NCBI GenBank assembly: GCA_964649445.1
Contig: CAZYPS010000006.1
Span: 1 to 48,809, forward strand
Length of the DNA: 48,809 bases
DNA from: JAGXLP01 sp964649445
GTDB taxonomy: Bacteria; Bipolaricaulota; Bipolaricaulia; M55B111
Direction: 5' to 3'
The position numbers and the translations under genes are program-made. The notes beneath the pieces were generated by a model that did not search any database, was not told the DNA's origin, and saw only the letters and a list, made by a program, of their open reading frames with translations. This document shows, in pieces, positions 41,808 to 48,809 of the stretch (positions are counted from its first letter, which is position 1; every line of letters starts with the position of its first letter).

Positions 41808-44591
41808 ATGGCAAATTCCTATCTTCAAAGTAGCAAAACCTTTGCGATCATTGTATTATTGTTGGTCTGCTCGATTCTGACACCACCCATCGCAAGTGAG
41901 GCAGAGCAAACCGAATATCAAATTGAGGCAAATTTAGTGGATGAGAAGAAGTTAATCAAAGGCCGGGAACGGGTTAAATTCACCAATTCACTCGACCAGC
42001 CGGTTTCAGAAGTAGTCTTTCTCCTGGAAGGTAACCTTTATCGTAAACCTAACCCACACTTAAGCAAAGTGAATACCGATTCCAACTACCCTGCTGGATT
42101 CGATCCTGGCTGGACAGAGGTAGAGGAAATTACGGGACCGGCGGAGCAAGAATTGCCCTATACTCTGGAGAGCCTTCCACCTTCCTCCCAGACCTACTCC
42201 CTGGAGGACACGTTCGTCAGGGTTAAGTTGCCGGAAAAACTGGAGCCCGGCGAGGAGACCTCGATCTCTCTCCAGTTTTCTACAAAGGTTCCGAGAAAGA
42301 AGGTCGGGGACGAAGAGTATTTTCAGAAAGTTTACACCTGGAGGTTCGGCTGGTACCCCACTCTGGCGCCGGCGGAATGGTGGAAGGGTTATGATAGGGA
42401 AGTCTATAGTCAAATAAAGCTACCGAGTGCCAATTATAATGTTCAGTTGGACGTACCAGATGATTTCGAAGCAGCTGGAATGAACCCCGAAGAAATGAAG
42501 GAAAGAGGTAACTCAAATAGAAAGGTACTCGACCTGAAACTCCCTGAAGCTCGGTCCTTCCCACTGGTTGCAAGCTCGAAGTTTCGCAGTCATACTGAGG
42601 AATTTAAGGAATATACTATCGAAGTACTTCATTTTCCGGGCTACCAGGAACGAGCAAGGTTAATTGCTTCCTACGCAAACGAAATATTAAGCTACTATTC
42701 CGACCGGTTCGGTAATTACAAGCGAGAAAAACTAACGTTCACCCAGAATCCCGTGTCCGGGTACTTCGGCATGGCGGCTGACGGCGTGATTTCCCTCGGC
42801 AATTCGTTCTTCGAGGAGAAGGATCTAGCGCTCTCCTCTATCACTAACAGGCTGGCAGAATACTTAATCGCCCACGAAATAGCGCACCAGTGGTTCGGAA
42901 TAGGAGTGGGAGCAAATCTAAACTCTCAAAACTGGATCAGCGAGGCTTTTTCCGAGTACCTCGCCCTGCAATACTTCCACAATAAGTATCCCGAATACGA
43001 ACCGAACCTATTTCGGTTCGAACGCGACGGATTGATCAGAAACGCGATCGAATCACAGCTGGGTTACATAAATCTTCGCGCCCACACTTTCGAACTACCT
43101 TACATCATAAACTTTCAGAAAGGGTTTGATGAAGCAATAATAAAACCTCTGGAAGAAGTAGAGTACGGCAACGCGTACCAGACGAGAGTTTACAAGAAAG
43201 GATACATGGTTTTACGGTCCCTGGAAGGGATCATCGGAGAGAAAAAGATGGAAGAGTTCCTGAACTTTGCTTACGAAGAATATCAAACGGATACCATTGA
43301 CGTAGAGACACTGGCCGCTAAAGCCAGGAATTTAGATAAAGGAGAAATTCCTGATAACTTCTTCCAGGAATGGCTCTACACTTCCGGTCATATTGATTAT
43401 GGAATTGAAGGATTTTCCACGGAAAAGCTGGATTCCGGTAAATATTCCAACGAAGTAACGGTAACTAAATCCGGAAAACTTACTGCCCCGGTAAAACTCC
43501 AGGCGTCTCTTACCTCGGACAAAAAAGTCGAAAAAACTATTACACTCGGCGGAGCAAAGAAGACAATCTCCTGGAAAACCAACCGGAAGATAAAGAGGGT
43601 CTCTATAGACCCGGATAGCTTCGTAATGGATACGAACCGGCTCAACAATCACTTCCCGAGGAAGGTAGATGTCTCTCTCGGGGAAAACAGAATGCCTTTA
43701 GACGCTTACTTCATCCTAGTTGGACCCGGGACTATCTCGGGAAGAACGCCGAATAAATTTAGCTGGTCCGTTGGTCCGGGCTCTGCCCGCGGAAGAGTTA
43801 ATCTAAATAGAAATCTTTCTTTAACCGGAGGAATATCGCTTGATGGCAATAGCCTATCGGAACTAAATGTAAATGGCTGGGTTGAGTCCAGGTTTGACTT
43901 CTGGTCTAATCCCGAAACGGGATCCGCCAGCAAATACTGGTCCCAGAATCGATCTCTCAATTTAAGGCTGGAGCGTTTCACGGGAAAGGGGAACCGGACG
44001 TACAACTTAATGGGAATAGGAGCCCAACTATCACAGAGCCTAACGGATAACTGGAAACTAGAGGTTAATGCTGACTTCAGCCTGGAGGGAGACGCCAGAT
44101 TTTCCTTTTCAGCTCGGGAAACCGCAAGGTTGTTCCCAAATATTTACCTCAATTTTTCCTCGAACCTGGGATTCGGTCCGGGAGGCCTACCTCCACTTTT
44201 GAAATTCAACCTGAAAGAGTTAAAAAGTTATGGCGAGTGGCGAACCGATCCCACCGGTAGCCCGGGATGGCAGAGCTTTACCTATCCCGGAAATTACAAG
44301 GTATTCACCAAAACTTCTCTGGACTTTCCTATCTCCAAACGGGAGAATCTCTTCATTGGAAACCTGGCTTTAATAACTCAGGTAAATCAAAGCTTATTTA
44401 TTTCCGGTGGAGCTACCTGGAATTCTCTAAATGGTATCAGTTTCGATAACTTTAAGTTCGAAGGCGGAGGGAAACTTACCGTAAAAGGTAAGACCCTCGG
44501 AGGGCTACTGCCCTTTGATTTAGCCGTTGGCTATGCTTATCATGGTCAGGATACGGGTAGACCTTTCTTCAACTTTTCCCTTGGTTTTTAG
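41808..44591 (+). CDS. M1-family zinc metallopeptidase with C-terminal beta-barrel-like domain
   Basis: 927 residues from ATG 41808 (CGGAGAAAATCTTT upstream). The frame is open further up but overlaps the preceding gene. Signal peptide about residues 10-31 (FAIIVLLLVCSILTPPIASEA). The zinc site is His356-Glu357-x-x-His360 (HEIAHQW) with Glu379 (WISEAFSEY), spaced as in gluzincin aminopeptidases; GYFGMAADGVISLGN takes the place of GAMEN. After about residue 650 the sequence changes to alternating polar/aromatic strands (VNLNRNLSLTGGISLDGNSL; LINLFSSNLGF-like runs) and ends FFNFSLGF, the aromatic terminus of outer-membrane barrels. It is therefore probably an outer-membrane-anchored aminopeptidase. 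Confidence 0.85.
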   Translation: MANSYLQSSKTFAIIVLLLVCSILTPPIASEAEQTEYQIEANLVDEKKLIKGRERVKFTNSLDQPVSEVVFLLEGNLYRKPNPHLSKVNTDSNYPAGFDPGWTEVEEITGPAEQELPYTLESLPPSSQTYSLEDTFVRVKLPEKLEPGEETSISLQFSTKVPRKKVGDEEYFQKVYTWRFGWYPTLAPAEWWKGYDREVYSQIKLPSANYNVQLDVPDDFEAAGMNPEEMKERGNSNRKVLDLKLPEARSFPLVASSKFRSHTEEFKEYTIEVLHFPGYQERARLIASYANEILSYYSDRFGNYKREKLTFTQNPVSGYFGMAADGVISLGNSFFEEKDLALSSITNRLAEYLIAHEIAHQWFGIGVGANLNSQNWISEAFSEYLALQYFHNKYPEYEPNLFRFERDGLIRNAIESQLGYINLRAHTFELPYIINFQKGFDEAIIKPLEEVEYGNAYQTRVYKKGYMVLRSLEGIIGEKKMEEFLNFAYEEYQTDTIDVETLAAKARNLDKGEIPDNFFQEWLYTSGHIDYGIEGFSTEKLDSGKYSNEVTVTKSGKLTAPVKLQASLTSDKKVEKTITLGGAKKTISWKTNRKIKRVSIDPDSFVMDTNRLNNHFPRKVDVSLGENRMPLDAYFILVGPGTISGRTPNKFSWSVGPGSARGRVNLNRNLSLTGGISLDGNSLSELNVNGWVESRFDFWSNPETGSASKYWSQNRSLNLRLERFTGKGNRTYNLMGIGAQLSQSLTDNWKLEVNADFSLEGDARFSFSARETARLFPNIYLNFSSNLGFGPGGLPPLLKFNLKELKSYGEWRTDPTGSPGWQSFTYPGNYKVFTKTSLDFPISKRENLFIGNLALITQVNQSLFISGGATWNSLNGISFDNFKFEGGGKLTVKGKTLGGLLPFDLAVGYAYHGQDTGRPFFNFSLGF

Positions 44592-44599
44592 GAGGAGAA

Positions 44600-46954
44600 A
44601 TGGAAATTTCTTATCGCTGGTTAGCTGATTTTCTCGATCTGGAAATATCGGAAGAGGCCGTTGAAGACCACGCCGAATCTTTGACGATGGCTGGGGCAGA
44701 GGTCGAGAGTATAAGTTATGTTAACCCACCCTCGGAATTGATAGTGGGAAAAGTAACGAACCTTTCCCTCCACCCTGACGCCGACAATCTTTTCCTGGCG
44801 GAGGTCGATCTGGGAAACGAGACCCTCTCCACTATTACGGCAGCCGGAAATCTCTACGAGGGAGCCCTGGTTCCACTGATAACCGCTCCTGGTGAAACCC
44901 CGGAGGGTGACAAAATAGAACCACAGACGTTCAAAGGTGAAAAGTCGGAAGCGATGTTGTGTTCGAAAGAAGAACTGGGGCTGGAGGAGAAATCTTCGGG
45001 TATCTGGGTTCTGGATGAGGAGAGGTTTTCCCCCGGTGACGATCTCCTGGAAGAACTCGAATACGACGATTACGTGCTCGATTTCGAGATTACTTCGAAT
45101 CGACCGGACCTGCTGAACATTGAAGGTATAGCCAGGGAACTGTCCGTACTTACGGGGAAGGACTTACATGCTCCGGATCCTAAATTCGAGCCGGGCCAGC
45201 CGGCCGAAGTCGAGATAGAGATAGAAGACCCGTCCGACACTCCAAGATACAGCGCGAGAACCCTATCGAACGTAGAGATAACTTCCTCTCCTCCCAAGAT
45301 TCAGCACCGACTTGCAAAGATCGGTCTCCGGCCCAAAAACAACGTTGTCGACGCCACTAACTACGCGATGATTGAACTGGGTCATCCGCTGCACCCGTTC
45401 GACCTGAATCGAATAAAAGGAAAAACAATTAAGATAAGGCGCGCAAAAGAAGAGAGATTAACTACCCTGGATGGTGAAGTGAGAGAGCTCAGTCAGGAAA
45501 ATCTCGTCATAGCTGACGAGTCCGGCCCTATTGCTCTGGCAGGTATAATGGGTGGACAATTGACGGAGGTAACATCGGATACAGACCAGGTTCTACTGGA
45601 GGGTGCCTGCTTCGAGGGGGCGAGAATTCGTCAGTCAGCTCAGGTTTTGGGACTCACCACTGACGCCTCAAAGAGGTTCGAGAAAGGCATGGACCCCGAG
45701 AAAACGGTCCGAGCAATAAACAGGGCTACGGAAATACTAGGAGCGCAGAATTCCTTCGAATCCGGATCGGAGGTTGCGGATCAGTACCCGGCGCCACCCG
45801 AACCGAAAGAAATCGAGCTGCGCAAAAGCAGGGCCGAATCTCTAATAGGAATAGACCTGGAAATGGATGAAATGGAGCGGATTCTAACTGGCCTGGGCAT
45901 TGAGACAACCCGGGAAAGCAAGAACCGGTTTTCGACCAGCCCACCTCTCTCCAGAGTCGATTTAACAAGGGAAATAGACCTGATCGAAGAGATAGCTCGA
46001 ATCCACGGGTACGACAAAATCCCGGAGACACCCCCCGAGTCCGGAAAAGTCAATCTGCATTCCTCCAAAAAAGAAAGGGTTACGGAGAAAGCAAAGACAA
46101 TCCTCACCGGACTTGGCTTCTACGAAGCCCTGAGTCCAGGATTTTCCTCGGAAAACGAACTGGGAGATGAGGAACTCGTGCAGTTGAAAAACCCGATGGG
46201 AAACAAACGGGGAAGCCTTCGGTCAGAAATTTCTTCCGGCCTGATTTCCTTTGCCGAACGGAACTTTCAGGAGGGAACCGATTCCATAAAGCTATTTGAA
46301 ATCGGTAAAGTATTCCGGTCCCGCGACGATATGACCGAAGAAACAAGCAAACTCGGTATGTTTCTCGGGGGAAGAAGATACGAGGGAGTCGACCAGAAGG
46401 AAAGTTACGATTTCTGGGATCTAAAGGGCGCCCTGGAGGACTTCTTCGAATCCATTTCCGTATCCGGGTACAAATTTGATCCGGGAGGTCCGGACTACCT
46501 TCACCCCGGGAGGAAGGCTAACATTATTCTGGCTGGCGAACCAATAGGCTTTGCAGGTGAGCTTCATCCCGATCTGGCCGAGGAATACAACCTGCCGGAT
46601 AGAGTTTATCTCGCGGAGTTAAATTTCGTCAGTATAGTCGAGTCAGCCAGTTTCGAAGATCATTACGAAGAACTTCCAAAATTCCCTTCCTCGAAACGTG
46701 ACCTCTCCCTAACGGTGCCCGAGAAAATCCAGGAGAGCGAAATCCGTAATGTCATCCTGAATAGATCCAGAGTCGAAGAGACCTATCTCTACGACGTCTA
46801 TCAGGGCGAACAAATTGAAGAAGGGAAGAGAAGCCTGACGTACGAAATCACATTCAGGGATTCGGAAAAAACTCTGAGCGACGAAGAGGTCGACAAAATA
46901 GTAGACGAAATCAAACAAGAGCTCGACCGAAAGGGGATCGCGTTGCGTGAATAA
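44600..46954 (+). CDS. pheT: phenylalanyl-tRNA synthetase beta subunit
   Basis: 784 residues, AGGAGGAGAA before the ATG. Domain order is the bacterial one: N-terminal region (MEISYRWLADFLDLEISEEA), OB-fold tRNA-binding domain about 40-150 (VGKVTNLSLHPDADNLFLAE), B3/B4 editing domain about 205-375 (RPKNNVVDATNYAMIELGHPLHPFD), B5 domain about 400-470, catalytic-like core, and a C-terminal ferredoxin-fold anticodon-binding domain (FPSSKRDLSLTVPEKI). It needs PheS to charge tRNA-Phe. pheS is not the upstream neighbour; a peptidase gene lies eight bases before. The stop overlaps tsaE. Confidence 0.97.
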   Translation: MEISYRWLADFLDLEISEEAVEDHAESLTMAGAEVESISYVNPPSELIVGKVTNLSLHPDADNLFLAEVDLGNETLSTITAAGNLYEGALVPLITAPGETPEGDKIEPQTFKGEKSEAMLCSKEELGLEEKSSGIWVLDEERFSPGDDLLEELEYDDYVLDFEITSNRPDLLNIEGIARELSVLTGKDLHAPDPKFEPGQPAEVEIEIEDPSDTPRYSARTLSNVEITSSPPKIQHRLAKIGLRPKNNVVDATNYAMIELGHPLHPFDLNRIKGKTIKIRRAKEERLTTLDGEVRELSQENLVIADESGPIALAGIMGGQLTEVTSDTDQVLLEGACFEGARIRQSAQVLGLTTDASKRFEKGMDPEKTVRAINRATEILGAQNSFESGSEVADQYPAPPEPKEIELRKSRAESLIGIDLEMDEMERILTGLGIETTRESKNRFSTSPPLSRVDLTREIDLIEEIARIHGYDKIPETPPESGKVNLHSSKKERVTEKAKTILTGLGFYEALSPGFSSENELGDEELVQLKNPMGNKRGSLRSEISSGLISFAERNFQEGTDSIKLFEIGKVFRSRDDMTEETSKLGMFLGGRRYEGVDQKESYDFWDLKGALEDFFESISVSGYKFDPGGPDYLHPGRKANIILAGEPIGFAGELHPDLAEEYNLPDRVYLAELNFVSIVESASFEDHYEELPKFPSSKRDLSLTVPEKIQESEIRNVILNRSRVEETYLYDVYQGEQIEEGKRSLTYEITFRDSEKTLSDEEVDKIVDEIKQELDRKGIALRE

Positions 46955-47381
46955 ACGGAAACAGGAATTCACTACGGGCAGTTCGGAAGAGACCAAGAAA
47001 GTCGGGAAGAATCTCGCCAAAAAGTACGGACCAAATAGGATATTTTGTTTATTTGGTCCCCTCGCGGCAGGGAAAACCACGCTGATAAAAGGCCTGGCGA
47101 GGGAACTGGGAATTGAAGAAACTATCGTATCGCCTTCTTACGTACTGCTCCGGGAATACGAGGGAGAATCTCCCCTGTTCCACCTGGACCTGTTCAGGAT
47201 TCAATCCGAGGAAGAATTCGTAGAGGCTGGGCTGGACGAGTTCCTTCTGGAACCGGAAGGAGTTGTCGCAATAGAATGGGCGGACCGAATAAAAAATATA
47301 CTGCCTGATAACAGAGTTGACGTTAATATCGAACTGGTAAGAGAAGAAAAGCGGATAATCAGAACTCGTTTGGTAACTTGA
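46947..47381 (+). CDS. tsaE: tRNA t6A-modification ATPase
   Basis: 144 residues, GTG start inside the last codons of pheT (eight-base overlap), so translation is coupled. Walker A is FGPLAAGKTTLIKGLA (about residue 36-51), then SPSYVLLREYEG, FHLDLFRI and VVAIEWADRI, the standard TsaE pattern. It supports the TsaB-TsaD complex that makes threonylcarbamoyl-A37 in ANN-decoding tRNAs. tsaB and tsaD are not in this window. Confidence 0.93.
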   Translation: MNKRKQEFTTGSSEETKKVGKNLAKKYGPNRIFCLFGPLAAGKTTLIKGLARELGIEETIVSPSYVLLREYEGESPLFHLDLFRIQSEEEFVEAGLDEFLLEPEGVVAIEWADRIKNILPDNRVDVNIELVREEKRIIRTRLVT

Positions 47382-47420
47382 TTGAGACAGTTGACCCGAA
47401 TATAATTTTTTTGCCATTTT

Positions 47421-47512
47421 GCCGAGGTGGCGGAACTGGCAGACGCGCATGGTTCAGGTCCATGTGGACATTTTTTAAGTCCGTGCGGGTTCAAATCCCG
47501 CCCTCGGCACCA
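47421..47512 (+). tRNA. tRNA-Leu (CAG)
   Basis: 92 bases. The acceptor stem GCCGAGG/CCTCGGC is followed by the discriminator A and an encoded CCA. The D arm is GGCGGAACTGGCAGAC, the anticodon stem is CATGG/CCATG with loop TTCAGGT (anticodon CAG), then comes a long class II variable arm and a T arm with GGTTCAAATCC. A run of Ts follows the gene. Confidence 0.97.
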
Positions 47513-47613
47513 GACTTTTTCATCTCCCGTCCCGGATTTCCTCTTTCAGCAACCGGACTATTAATTAAAATCTCGTTCTCCTATAATTATTCCACCACAG
47601 GAGGAAAATAAAC

Positions 47614-48306
47614 ATGACAAAGCCAATTGTCCTGAAGAAAGGGGTCATAGTAGCCGGTCATCCCAGAAGTGGAACATCTCTTGCTTGCCAGCTCGTCGAA
47701 AGCAGCGGCGTTTCCTTCCCCAATGACTTCGAAGGCGACGAATACAACCAGGCGGGGTATTACGAGATGGCTCTAAGTAAAGAGGTTTCGAAGGAACTAA
47801 TTAACGAGGCAATGACGGAAGAAAATACAGGTAAGATGAATAAGGTAATAAAACGGTTGAACGACCATAAAGGCTGGAGCGGCTTGAAATTAGTCAGAGT
47901 TCCGGCTCTCTTCTTCTATCGCCACGTAGCTGAAGATCTCAAGATGGTGGGGATATTCAGAAAACCGGCAAACGTAAAGGCAAGCCTGTTCAAAAGAGGT
48001 ATCGGGGAATTCCCGGTTTCCTGGAAGAAAAATGCAAATGCTTTGATCGCTGGCTACGAAAACGTAGAGGACAGTATACTAATAAGCTACGAATCCCTTC
48101 TGGACCGAGAACCTCATATAGAAGAGGGTTTTGAAAAAATAGGCCTAAACGTCGACACTTCTCTCATCGATTCCGACCAACAGACCCAGCAAAACAGCAG
48201 GGTAATGGTGACTGAAACTGAACGCAAGCTATACGAACGACTGAAAGAGCTGGAGCGGGAAAGTTGCTCCAAAACAGGATCCCGCTGGCATAAATTTAAG
48301 GCGTAA
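47614..48306 (+). CDS. sulfotransferase-family protein
   Basis: 230 residues, ACAGGAGG before the ATG; TATAAT at 47582-47587 may be its promoter. The N-terminal GVIVAGHPRSGTSLACQLVE (residues 10-29) is the 5'-phosphosulfate loop of PAPS-dependent sulfotransferases, and MVGIFRKPANVKASLFKRG near 115 is the 3'-phosphate-binding region (Arg/Ser). Shorter than typical (250-300), so the acceptor domain is reduced. It has no signal or membrane segment, and the acceptor is unknown. Small bacterial members can also act in polysaccharide or lipid modification. Confidence 0.82.
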   Translation: MTKPIVLKKGVIVAGHPRSGTSLACQLVESSGVSFPNDFEGDEYNQAGYYEMALSKEVSKELINEAMTEENTGKMNKVIKRLNDHKGWSGLKLVRVPALFFYRHVAEDLKMVGIFRKPANVKASLFKRGIGEFPVSWKKNANALIAGYENVEDSILISYESLLDREPHIEEGFEKIGLNVDTSLIDSDQQTQQNSRVMVTETERKLYERLKELERESCSKTGSRWHKFKA

Positions 48307-48366
48307 TTTTTTACCTCTCAGCTCGGACACTCAGTTAATCTCGGATCAGCTGTTAAAAACTGATAG

Positions 48367-48809
48367 CTATTCCAGCCGAGAAGAAACTCTGAGCCATTTT
48401 CTCGGTACGTAGAGGTTGCCTTCTTCGTCCTCTTTTCCGTATTTTTCCAGAGCTGGAGCAACGGCATTCTTCAGGGCATTTTGCGCCTCATCCACGGGAT
48501 AACCGTGCAGCGCTCCAACCGCGTAGTTCTTGAAACCGCTTATATACTCCCAGGCTTCCCGATAGAGGGGTGCCGTCAATTCTTCTACCTCGTAAACTTT
48601 TAACCCTGCTCGGTCAACCAGTTCACGATAGTGGGATATGGGCAAAAACTTGCTTGCTTCAGCCCGTTTTTTACTTTTACTTCGCTCAATTCCCCTTTCT
48701 CGAAGAAACTTAACGGCCCTTTTGACTTTATACCTGTAAAAAGATTTTGTATCTTCCGGCCTTGCTCCCTCGTAAAAAGCGGTATTGAAGAAAAACCAGC
48801 CACCTTCTT
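48367..48809 (-). CDS. C-terminal part of a SAM-dependent methyltransferase (partial)
   Basis: One minus-strand frame is open from the window's right edge to a TAG at 48367-48369, about 146 residues. It reads EGGWFFFNTAFYEGARPE, a Lys/Arg-rich linker, FLPISHYRELVDRAGLKVYE, then APLYREAWEYISGFKNYAVG and LYVPRKWLRVSSRLE. This is the tail of class I methyltransferases of the UbiE/type 11 kind (strands 5-7), without the SAM-binding Gly loop, which lies outside. Shorter starts inside this stretch are not real. Confidence 0.75.
   Translation of the reverse strand, partial: EGGWFFFNTAFYEGARPEDTKSFYRYKVKRAVKFLRERGIERSKSKKRAEASKFLPISHYRELVDRAGLKVYEVEELTAPLYREAWEYISGFKNYAVGALHGYPVDEAQNALKNAVAPALEKYGKEDEEGNLYVPRKWLRVSSRLE

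Noticed and set aside
1..48809. CRISPR arrays, insertion sequences, rRNA genes, replication origin
   Set aside because: No regularly spaced repeats, transposase motifs, rRNA segments or DnaA-box clusters were seen.

Overview
The window is bacterial chromosome with dense house-keeping genes on the right and a catabolic, partly decaying accessory zone on the left and in the middle. I cannot name the organism. The sequence suggests an uncultivated, anaerobic-looking sugar and amino-sugar scavenger. It is probably a diderm: the M1 peptidase ends in a region that looks like an outer-membrane beta-barrel with a terminal aromatic signature. Proteins are rich in Glu and Asp, which would fit a halophile or moderate thermophile, but this is only an inference. 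TGA is used as an ordinary stop at many genes.

Left end, 1-10.6 kb: gene-poor. It holds small membrane ORFs, a frame-disrupted gene ending in a VRR-NUC nuclease-like domain, and a secreted protein behind a probable cyclic-di-GMP (GEMM-I type) riboswitch. It also holds a secreted C39-like cysteine peptidase, an aspartokinase flanked by a direct repeat of its own promoter, an alpha/beta hydrolase interrupted by one in-frame TGA, and a protein made of repeated Ig-like modules. A promoter-like 30-bp element with an invariant spacer occurs four times here, three times without an obvious gene behind it.

Middle, 10.6-37.3 kb: three sugar ABC import systems. Each has a binding protein and two permeases, none has an ATPase, and each has a perfect hairpin between the binding-protein gene and the first permease gene. 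System 1 (LacI regulator, DHDPS/NAL-family aldolase, BNR sialidase-like protein) looks like acidic-sugar or sialate use. System 2 sits with a BadF-type amino-sugar kinase, murQ and a GntR regulator and looks like N-acetylmuramate/GlcNAc salvage. System 3 is a long minus-strand operon: Tat-exported binding protein, permeases, Gfo/Idh dehydrogenase, aldehyde dehydrogenase, creatininase-family amidohydrolase, an unrecognised 554-residue protein and a UroD-superfamily protein. A divergent ROK repressor precedes it. Next to ROK lies a previously hidden nagB (glucosamine-6-phosphate deaminase) pseudogene, then a PIG-L deacetylase that appears to use an ATT start.

Right end, 37.8-48.8 kb: nitroreductase, accC-accB, a CorC/CNNM family transporter, an M1 metallopeptidase with a barrel-like tail, pheT (without pheS beside it), tsaE, tRNA-Leu(CAG), a sulfotransferase, and the C-terminal part of a SAM methyltransferase running off the edge.
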